The notes under the pieces: model-generated
The model's database searches: none
Seen by the model: the letters and a program-made list of their open reading frames with translations, nothing else
Told to the model about the DNA's origin: nothing
In this document: positions 1 through 5,976 of the stretch, one piece after another
How the letters are laid out: each line of letters starts with the position of its first letter
Position numbering within the stretch: position 1 is the first letter of the stretch
Made by a program: the position numbers and the translations under genes
Assembly (NCBI GenBank): GCA_030828025.1
Contig: JAURDG010000057.1
Span: forward strand, 1 to 7,851
DNA from: Flavobacteriaceae bacterium
Lineage (GTDB): Bacteria > Bacteroidota > Bacteroidia > Flavobacteriales > Flavobacteriaceae
Reading direction: 5' to 3'
DNA: 7,851 nucleotides

Positions 1-411
1 CATTTTTTTGGTCAAATCATTCCACACATCTGTGTAACGCATGACCGCCTCACGACAGGCGTTGTTGTATTCTGTAACACTAATGGTCTTGCCAATATCT
101 TCTTTGGTAATGCCCAATTCTTTTTCTACACCAAGCTCAACGGGTAAACCATGAGTGTCCCATCCTGCTTTTCGTTTTACTTGATATCCTTGCTGGGTTT
201 TGTAGCGACAAAAAATGTCCTTTAGCGTTCTTGCCAAAACATGATGAATTCCCGGAAGTCCATTTGCAGATGGCGGTCCTTCAAAAAACACAAACGGAGG
301 CCTGCCTTCTCGGGTTTCAACACTAGCTTCAAAAACAAGGTGTTCTTCCCAAAAAGAAGCTATTTCTTTTGCGGTCTTGGACAAGTCAAGATGTTTGTAT
401 GTAGGAAACAA
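1..411 (-). CDS. ileS: Isoleucyl-tRNA synthetase, N-terminal 137 residues (3' part outside window)
   Basis: Class I aminoacyl-tRNA synthetase that charges tRNA-Ile in the cytoplasm. The gene runs off the window at position 1, so only the start of the catalytic Rossmann domain is visible; the full Bacteroidota enzyme is usually above 1,000 residues. I translated it by hand. It reads FPTYKHLDL near the N-terminus, then PPFVFFEGPPSANG (residues 38-51), the HIGH-motif region LPGIHH (52-57), the substrate-pocket motif GWDTHGLPVE (83-92) and the stretch ELGITKEDIGK (98-108), all diagnostic of IleS. The frame is closed by a TAG at 421-423, and only AAA GCC ATT TTG separate it from the conserved FPTY segment. 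No ATG is available, so TTG at 409-411 is the best start; ATT at 412-414 is the alternative. The HIGH motif reads GIHH, which I recall as normal for this lineage's IleS. It follows the receptor gene by 75 bp and may have its own promoter there. Confidence 0.96.
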   Translation of the reverse strand, partial: MFPTYKHLDLSKTAKEIASFWEEHLVFEASVETREGRPPFVFFEGPPSANGLPGIHHVLARTLKDIFCRYKTQQGYQVKRKAGWDTHGLPVELGVEKELGITKEDIGKTISVTEYNNACREAVMRYTDVWNDLTKKM

Positions 412-435
412 AATGGCTTTCTAAAATTATGCTTG

Positions 436-462
436 CGAAAGTAATTAATTTAGGGCAAAGTA
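436..462 (-). promoter_or_regulatory. Candidate Bacteroidota-type promoter -7 elements upstream of ileS
   Basis: Read on the minus strand, TACTTTCG at 443-436 matches the Bacteroidota sigma-ABfr -7 consensus TAnnTTTG at all but one fixed position, and TACTTTG at 462-456 is a second near match with a one-base-shorter spacer. Initiation a few bases after the first would leave a leader of about 18 nt before the TTG at 411, which agrees with that start. The AATTAATT block between them is AT-rich and palindromic. I could not find a good -33 TTTG box at the usual spacing, so this is tentative. It lies in the only gap (412-486) between the receptor gene and ileS. Confidence 0.35.
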
Positions 463-486
463 CCTTGCTCCTAACGAGGGTAATCA

Positions 487-2952
487 TTACGGACTATAGC
501 GTAGTGCTACCCTGACACTACGTCCTGGCGCTGAAATTCCTGAGGCAAATTCTCTATAATGATCATCCAATATGTTGAAGACACCTCCTGAAAAGTGAAC
601 TGATGAGCTAATCGGTACATCCATTTTAATATCTAAGCGATGCCACGATGGGGTTCCCGCATAAAGTGGTTGCTCCGCATCATTAGAAAGCAAAGGCGTT
701 TCTTCTAAACCGTCTTCACCCCATGGGCTGTAGTCGTTTGCAGCCTTCGCTTGTGCGTGATTCAAATGAAGCGAAATAGCACCTTTTGGCAACGTGTACT
801 GAATTTGTTGCGAAAGAAATAAGGGGCTTATGGAGGGTAAATTACCGCTGATCGAATTGCCTTCCCCTTTGGTGATGGTGATGGTGCCATTATACCTTAT
901 TTTGGAAGTAATATTCCAAGCTACTTGTCCGCTCATGCCGTACATGCGAACACCGCCCACGTTGATGTTCGCAATGGTTTGTACCACATCGCCCGAATAC
1001 AAAATCATTTCCATAGCTACGGTCGATGTGTCTTGAGCTAAATAATAATCGCCACGAGCAATATAATCTTGAACATAGGCGTAATAGCCGTTCAACTCGA
1101 CAAATGAGCGGTTGCCCCACTGACGGCGCACGCCGATATCTGTGCTGTAAATATATTCTGGCTTTAGGAGTACGTTGGGCACGGTCAGTCGTCCGTTATT
1201 TTCGCGCGTTTTTCCCAAATCGTCAATGTTTGGTGCGCGGAACCCAGAGGATAACAACCCTTTGAATTGCCACTTCTGGTTGGGTATGTGGCTATACCCC
1301 AAAGTAGCTGTAGAAGACTGATGGCTTTGGCGTGCCTCATCGAGGCTTGCGTCAATTAGTGCTTGCTCATTCCACAAAGCCCTTAATTTGGTCATGGTGT
1401 GCCGTGCGCCAAAAGTCAATGTGCTTCGAGGGCTTAAATCGTGGCGGTAATCTGTATAAACCGCAAAGGTTGAATAGCTGCTTCCGCCACTAGGGTAGCG
1501 GGTCGGGATGAGCACTTTGGGCATCAAGCCTTTAATGGAATTTCCGTCAACAATTAGTTCTTGTGCAAATGCCTGAGAGTGTACGTCGTTGTGGGTAAGT
1601 TCTACGCCATAAGACCAATCTTTTCCTTTGGCTGTTTTGGCTTTAAAGTCAGCATTGAGGCTATAAACAGCTAGTCGTTCCCGCTGTGTCTCTCGAATAA
1701 GACTGCTAAATTTTCTTTTAATTCTTGACTCTTCTAAAAGTTGTACTGCTGCGGTAATCTTTCCAGATTGTAGCCAACGTTTGTTTCCAACAAAACTAAG
1801 TTGCGTCGAGATGAGCAGGCGTTTTTGCGGGCCATAGTCCCAACGGGCAAAGCGCAAAACACCATGGTCGTATTCGGATAGTTTGTCATAGCGGGAAATT
1901 TCTCCTGATTGAGAGCCTTGAATGTTGAGCGTAATTTTTGCGCCGTTTCTGGCGTGATAAATCCATTTTTGTAGTAGGTCAAGCTGCGCATAACCCGTAT
2001 TAAACTGCTTATTGGTGTTTTTGGTTTCTGTTGGCGAGGCAGTATAATAGCTGGCGGTATTTTGTGAATAGTGGGATGTTTTTCCCCAATCTAAATAGCC
2101 GTGTGGCCGGTGCTTTCCCATTATGATATCGCCAAAATTGGCGTACGAAATTTGTTGTAACATTGCCCATTTGTTGCTGCTATATTCAAAGAGCAAGGAC
2201 TGTTTGGTGGTATTTTGACCAAAGGTATAGGAGGATGACCCCGAAAGTTGACTCTTTTTTTCTTGATTTATCAATGGTGTTTTGGTGTAAAAGTGAATTA
2301 CACCACCCAAGGCGTCCGAACCATAGCCAACAGAAGACGGGCCAAAAATAACTTCCATTCTACTTAAACTAAGCGGATCAACGCTTAACACATTATGAAG
2401 GTGTCCCGATCTAAAAATGGCGTTATTAAGCCGAACACCATCCACAACCAGAAGAACTCTGTTCGCCTCAAAGCCGCGCAGGACAGGGCTGCCGCCGCCG
2501 CCTTGTGATTGTTGTACGCGAATGCCAGGCATTTGCCGCAACAAAACAGCTGTGTTCTCTGGATTTTGTTGTGCTATCGCTTGTTCCGTCATCACCGAAA
2601 CTTGCTGCGCAAGGCGTTTTTTTCTGTCTGTAGATCTAGAAACGGAAAGTATAATTTCACTCAGTCGCTCGGAGTCGGGGTTTAGCCATACGATGCCTGA
2701 TTTTAATAAATCTGCTTTTTTTCGACTTATTTCTTCATAGCCAACATGTGTGAAAGAAAGTGTCGCTTGTGCTGAAAACAAGGTCAGGTCTGCTGCTCCG
2801 TTGTCGTTGGTCGTCACAAACTGACCGCTTTTTAAATCTACAATAGCAACTTGTCCCAACACTTCTTGGGTAATGGCGTCCTGAACAACCACCTTTTGCG
2901 CAAAGACAGAAGTAATCGCAAGCAACAGTAGGCTACTGATTAAATATTTCAT
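487..2952 (-). CDS. TonB-dependent outer-membrane receptor, haem/cobalamin-type family, with carboxypeptidase-regulatory-like N-terminal domain
   Basis: Outer-membrane active transporter of 821 residues, powered by TonB-ExbB-ExbD. Residues 1-18 form a signal peptide with likely cleavage VFA|QK. Residues about 20-95 form a CarboxypepD_reg-like beta-sandwich domain common in Bacteroidota receptors. The plug domain (about 108-225) carries LLRQMPGIRV (137-146), SPVLRGFEANRVLLVVDGVR (155-174) and FGPSSVGYGSDALGGVIHFY (203-222). The rest is a 22-strand-type barrel containing the FRAP box (571-574), a degenerate NPNL-like box NVLLKPE (593-599) and a C-terminal signature NILDDHYREFASGISAPGR (793-811). 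FRAP with NPNL-like boxes is typical of the haem, cobalamin and colicin I receptor group, so haem, a metal chelate or a corrinoid are plausible substrates; the sequence does not decide. No SusD-like partner lies beside it, which argues against a glycan uptake locus. Its start codon lies inside the end of recO (20-base overlap), suggesting translational coupling. Confidence 0.93.
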   Translation of the reverse strand: MKYLISSLLLLAITSVFAQKVVVQDAITQEVLGQVAIVDLKSGQFVTTNDNGAADLTLFSAQATLSFTHVGYEEISRKKADLLKSGIVWLNPDSERLSEIILSVSRSTDRKKRLAQQVSVMTEQAIAQQNPENTAVLLRQMPGIRVQQSQGGGGSPVLRGFEANRVLLVVDGVRLNNAIFRSGHLHNVLSVDPLSLSRMEVIFGPSSVGYGSDALGGVIHFYTKTPLINQEKKSQLSGSSSYTFGQNTTKQSLLFEYSSNKWAMLQQISYANFGDIIMGKHRPHGYLDWGKTSHYSQNTASYYTASPTETKNTNKQFNTGYAQLDLLQKWIYHARNGAKITLNIQGSQSGEISRYDKLSEYDHGVLRFARWDYGPQKRLLISTQLSFVGNKRWLQSGKITAAVQLLEESRIKRKFSSLIRETQRERLAVYSLNADFKAKTAKGKDWSYGVELTHNDVHSQAFAQELIVDGNSIKGLMPKVLIPTRYPSGGSSYSTFAVYTDYRHDLSPRSTLTFGARHTMTKLRALWNEQALIDASLDEARQSHQSSTATLGYSHIPNQKWQFKGLLSSGFRAPNIDDLGKTRENNGRLTVPNVLLKPEYIYSTDIGVRRQWGNRSFVELNGYYAYVQDYIARGDYYLAQDTSTVAMEMILYSGDVVQTIANINVGGVRMYGMSGQVAWNITSKIRYNGTITITKGEGNSISGNLPSISPLFLSQQIQYTLPKGAISLHLNHAQAKAANDYSPWGEDGLEETPLLSNDAEQPLYAGTPSWHRLDIKMDVPISSSVHFSGGVFNILDDHYREFASGISAPGRSVRVALRYSP
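500..522. repeat. Perfect 7-bp inverted repeat near the receptor gene 3' end
   Basis: CGTAGTG at 500-506 and its exact complement CACTACG at 516-522 flank a 9-base loop. In the minus-strand transcript, GGA just before and TCC just after could extend the stem past a 6-base bulge. It lies inside the last codons of the receptor gene (the RSVRVALRYSP tail), about 10 bases before the TAA. No U-run follows on the minus strand, so it does not qualify as an intrinsic terminator; it may be coincidence or a weak 3' hairpin. Confidence 0.3.
2933..2952 (-). other. recO / receptor 20-base gene overlap (probable translational coupling)
   Basis: On the minus strand the receptor ATG (2952-2950) precedes the recO stop TAG (2935-2933) in a different frame, so the last codons of recO (EIFNQ-stop) also encode the first residues of the signal peptide (MKYLIS). 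Both reading frames look genuine: recO keeps its conserved end KSLAVLYEIF and the receptor has a canonical signal peptide at this ATG. Ribosomes ending recO would be placed next to the receptor start. Confidence 0.8.
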
Positions 2953-3658
2953 ATAAAACCGCTAAGGATTTAGGCGTTTTGAACCCTTGAACGTGAGTTT
3001 GATAATAGCGAATTAATACATTTATTAATGCTCTACGTTGTTGGGCGGTTGCCAAAATCTGTACACCCTCATCAAAATTCATACCTAAATACCTTTTTAG
3101 CAAAGAAGTTTCGACTTCGCTAATGCAGTCTATGTGCTGTGCGCTCGTGCAAAACTGTCCGTTTTGCAGATCAAAATAAATGCCGTCTTGGTTGGTGGTG
3201 TCTGGATAAAACCCCAAATATTTCGTGAGACGAATCAGCAGAATCAGGTGAAAGTTTGCCGTTTGCTGGTGCGCGTCTAGCCATAAAAGTGCGTGGGATA
3301 AAAACGTATAAAGAACTTGGTTTTCTTCTTCTTCCTGAAGCACAGCACGTAGCGTTTCAGCCAAAAACATACACAAACTAGACTTGGTCATGCTGGTGGG
3401 AATCGTCGTGTACGGATAAATAATTTTCGCCGATTTTAACAGGGCAAGACCTCCTCGCTTTGTGGTTGTCATGACTATCTCCAGTTGGGTTAGCGGCTGA
3501 AACATGCCCATTGTAAAGCTTTTGTTTCTTTTAGAAGATCGAACACCTTTCACCATAAGCCCACGAAGTCCGTAATCTTGGGTATAAATGTGTACAATGG
3601 TGCTTGTCTCACCGTATTTAATGGCATGAAGTACGATGCCTTTTGTGCTTTGCTCCAT
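2933..3658 (-). CDS. recO: DNA repair/recombination mediator RecO
   Basis: Cytoplasmic recombination mediator of the RecFOR pathway, which anneals single strands and helps load RecA onto SSB-coated DNA. The 241-residue length is normal. The N-terminal OB-fold (about 1-80) shows the family pattern KGIVLHAIKYGETSTIVHIY (6-25), then GLRGLMVKGVR (30-40) and the strand FQPLTQLEI (53-61). The C-terminal helical domain follows, with LLIRLTKYLGFYPD (140-153) and the conserved tail HVQGFKTPKSLAVL (222-235). The four-cysteine zinc site known from some RecO proteins is absent: cysteines occur only at 96, 170 and 178. The start ATG (3656-3658) shares one base with the porZ stop, and the gene end overlaps the downstream receptor by 20 bases, so it sits in the middle of a coupled series. 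The neighbours give no functional link to repair. Confidence 0.96.
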   Translation of the reverse strand: MEQSTKGIVLHAIKYGETSTIVHIYTQDYGLRGLMVKGVRSSKRNKSFTMGMFQPLTQLEIVMTTTKRGGLALLKSAKIIYPYTTIPTSMTKSSLCMFLAETLRAVLQEEEENQVLYTFLSHALLWLDAHQQTANFHLILLIRLTKYLGFYPDTTNQDGIYFDLQNGQFCTSAQHIDCISEVETSLLKRYLGMNFDEGVQILATAQQRRALINVLIRYYQTHVQGFKTPKSLAVLYEIFNQ

Positions 3659-3660
3659 TA
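3656..3660 (-). other. porZ-recO stop/start junction TAATG
   Basis: On the minus strand the porZ stop TAA (3660-3658) and the recO start ATG (3658-3656) share one base. This arrangement usually lets the terminating ribosome restart on the next gene, so recO output probably depends on porZ translation. Confidence 0.85.
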
Positions 3661-5967
3661 GTTGATAATCATCACTTTTTTTACCGTGCTGTCCATGCCG
3701 TCTTTGGTGCTAATAAAAAGCAGGTAAACTCCAGAGCGAACACGAGCTCCTGAAAAAGAGCGTAAGTCCCAACTAACACTGCCGCCCTCGCTGGTCATGT
3801 CATAAACCAAATTTCCAGCAATATCTGTAATCTTGATTCGCGTGTCTTTTTGTAACCCACGAACAATTAAGTCCCCTGTAAATTCAGGACGTACAGGGTT
3901 AGGAAACAAAGAAACCGTTGACAAGTTTTGCGTTGGTAGATAGGCATTTCCTTGAAAAGAAACCATGCCAGACAAGGTGCCGAAATAAACCTTTCCCGTT
4001 GTGTTGTCAACGCCTATGGTTTTTACAGATGATGTGGGCAGCGGGCTGTTTTCCTTAGTAAAATGCTGTAGGATTTCTTTCCCGTCTGGACTGACCAAAA
4101 AAACGCCTGAGCTTACCGTACTGATCCATTTTTGATTGTTTCCATCCACTTCAATGTCTGTAATGAATTGACCACTCAATAGTTCTCTAAGGTTTCCATC
4201 GTCTTCAACAACAATCGAGCTTAATTTAGTGTCTTCCTCAAAAATTCTATTTGGTGCATAAAGCACAGCTACGCCGTCTCTGGTCCCAACCCAAAGGCGG
4301 TTGTCATTGTCCAAGCGTATTGCACGAATGTCGTCAGAGGGCAATCCAAAATCCTGACCCGTCAGTCGTTTCATGTCGCCCGAAGTTTGTGAAATATCCA
4401 CCGCAAGAAGTCCGCTATTAAGGCTACCAAAAAACATGATTTTATTGTTGTATAATTCCATGTTTGAGTAACCTGCTTCCTGAGTATAATCCAATACGAT
4501 CTCTGACAAGTCAATGGACGACCATTGCCTCGAAGGACTTACTTTTTTGAGACCGCGTTCAACAAATGTTGTCAGCGACCATAAGTTACCCTGATCATCA
4601 ACAAGGGCATCTCGTACACGAATGCTTACGTAATTAGGGTCATCGTATTTTAAACGCTCTAAGCCACTATTAGACATATTCCACAATTCTACTGGTAGGT
4701 TGTCTTTTAGTTGCACGATTCCGCCGTGAAAAGAACACGCATATAGAGTCCCTATTTCGGTAGGATGCGCCACAACACGCACAACACTATCAACATTAAA
4801 AAGGGCTTCGTTATCAATATTATCCCATTGGTGTTCCACATAATGGCTGATGCCATACTTTTCCAATGGATGTGGGTTATAAAATGTGGAATAATCGCCA
4901 TGGGCGACCCAAAGCTCTTCAGCAAGCATTTCAATGTCAAAAATACTGTTGCGCAAAGGCCCTTGAGGGCTTAGAAAACGTACGGCTTGAGTGTCATCAT
5001 ACTGAACAAGTCCGCTACTTGACGATCCAATCCAAAACGTCCCGTTAAGGTTGTGAGCAAATCTAAATGTATTTGGCTTAACCCCATCAATGCTGGAAAT
5101 TTGATCGATAATTACAAGCGATTTATCAAGGGCATAAACTTGGTTGTAAAGGGTGAGCATGAGTCCCTGTTCGTGTTGGGAAATGGTGCTGAATTTCCCT
5201 GAAAACCGAGCTTGTTGCTGAACTGTTTCGCCGATAAGGTGTAAGCTTGTTGCTGCCCCTTCATCATGGGCTCCGTAGAAATCTCCGTCTTGTTCCCATA
5301 AAGCAACCCATGTTCCATTTGCTCTTTTGGTCCATGAAGAAAAGTCCACCAGCTGTGGGTTGTTGGCTTGTGCACTGTACAACCCCTGAGCTGTGGCCGC
5401 ATATATCGTTTCTCCAACAATAACAACCTGTAAAACCTCGATACGTGCGCTCATTGGGCCAAAATAATAGGTGTCCGCAAACTCAAAGCTCCCCAAATTA
5501 AGCGCAACAACACCAAATCCTGTTGCCAAAAAAGCTGTGTTTTGGGCTACATAAATGTGGTTGATTTGCTTTTGATTTGCAAGTATATTGGCGTTTCGCT
5601 CAATCGCGTTGTCATAGATAATTTTTTTTGTGGTGGTATCAATCTGCCCAAGTAAGCCATTTTCGTGTCCAACAATAATGTAATTATCATAAATAGCCAA
5701 GGAAGAAATATTGTCCCCAGAAAGTCCTTCCAAAGTAGTAATGGTTTCTGAAGTGTCTAAGTTGGTGTCGTACAAAAAGAGCGCGTTCTCTGCAGCAACC
5801 ACAATCTTATCTCCAGAAACTACCGCCGAAGAGGTATTATAAAACGAGTAAAACGCTTCCCATTGGTTGGTTTGGGCAACCGCAAACTGTTGACCCAGCA
5901 ACATAAGATATACCAACAAGTGACAAAACAATTGCCGCATCAAGTTAAAAACGGAGAACTCTACCAT
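3658..5967 (-). CDS. porZ: PorZ-like T9SS attachment-complex protein (beta-propeller protein with T9SS type A sorting domain)
   Basis: Exported surface protein of up to 769 residues. In the family's best-studied member, Porphyromonas gingivalis PorZ, the protein belongs to the attachment complex that anchors type IX cargo to A-LPS. Assignment rests on overall architecture. A signal peptide ends near residue 31 (AVA|QT). It is followed by NQWEAFYSFYNTSSAV (34-49) and propeller blades such as AAENALFLYD (58-67), GLSGDNISSLAIYDNYIIVG (81-100), DIRAIRLDNDNRLWVGTRDG (546-565) and SVKTIGVDNTTGKVYFGT (647-664), the last two like the two-component-regulator propeller repeat. Residues about 685-769 are the sorting domain: LFPNPV at 687-692, ITDIAGNLVYD at 713-723, SGVYLLFIS at 745-753 and the end VKKVMIIN. 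Two starts are possible: ATG at 5967, or ATG at 5940 (Met10), which gives a more classical signal peptide. It sits 9 bp after gdhA and overlaps recO by one base; I recall porZ beside recO in other flavobacteria. Confidence 0.87.
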   Translation of the reverse strand: MVEFSVFNLMRQLFCHLLVYLMLLGQQFAVAQTNQWEAFYSFYNTSSAVVSGDKIVVAAENALFLYDTNLDTSETITTLEGLSGDNISSLAIYDNYIIVGHENGLLGQIDTTTKKIIYDNAIERNANILANQKQINHIYVAQNTAFLATGFGVVALNLGSFEFADTYYFGPMSARIEVLQVVIVGETIYAATAQGLYSAQANNPQLVDFSSWTKRANGTWVALWEQDGDFYGAHDEGAATSLHLIGETVQQQARFSGKFSTISQHEQGLMLTLYNQVYALDKSLVIIDQISSIDGVKPNTFRFAHNLNGTFWIGSSSSGLVQYDDTQAVRFLSPQGPLRNSIFDIEMLAEELWVAHGDYSTFYNPHPLEKYGISHYVEHQWDNIDNEALFNVDSVVRVVAHPTEIGTLYACSFHGGIVQLKDNLPVELWNMSNSGLERLKYDDPNYVSIRVRDALVDDQGNLWSLTTFVERGLKKVSPSRQWSSIDLSEIVLDYTQEAGYSNMELYNNKIMFFGSLNSGLLAVDISQTSGDMKRLTGQDFGLPSDDIRAIRLDNDNRLWVGTRDGVAVLYAPNRIFEEDTKLSSIVVEDDGNLRELLSGQFITDIEVDGNNQKWISTVSSGVFLVSPDGKEILQHFTKENSPLPTSSVKTIGVDNTTGKVYFGTLSGMVSFQGNAYLPTQNLSTVSLFPNPVRPEFTGDLIVRGLQKDTRIKITDIAGNLVYDMTSEGGSVSWDLRSFSGARVRSGVYLLFISTKDGMDSTVKKVMIIN

Positions 5968-5974
5968 TCTGGTA
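5962..5974. repeat. Small palindrome over the upstream porZ start codon
   Basis: TACCA at 5962-5966 and TGGTA at 5970-5974 are exact complements around a 3-base loop. The hairpin fills the gap between the gdhA stop (5977-5979) and porZ and takes in the ATG at 5967. If folded in the mRNA it would hide that codon, so it either tunes initiation or indicates that the ATG at 5940 is used. Five base pairs is weak and chance is possible. Confidence 0.3.
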
Positions 5975-5976
5975 TA

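Noticed and set aside
241..444. Plus-strand open frame of 67 codons
   Set aside because: It lies opposite the conserved ileS start on the minus strand and has no family resemblance; the minus-strand frame carries GWDTHGLPVE and other IleS motifs.
412..486. Intrinsic terminator between the receptor gene and ileS
   Set aside because: The palindrome GTAATGATTAC at the stop codon is only 5 bp with a one-base centre and no U-run follows, so there is no support for a terminator.
868..889. Short GGTGAT tandem repeat
   Set aside because: It is about two and a half copies and simply encodes alternating Thr-Ile of a barrel strand (TITIT) in the receptor; no sign of a phase-variation tract.
2417..2740. 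Plus-strand open frame of 107 codons inside the receptor gene
   Set aside because: It is antisense to the plug domain, whose minus-strand translation is fully conserved; the product is low-complexity and Cys/Arg/Ser-rich, as shadow frames are.
5112..5426. Minus-strand frame of 104 codons within porZ
   Set aside because: It is an alternative frame inside a continuous, propeller-encoding porZ frame, with no start context or recognisable domain.
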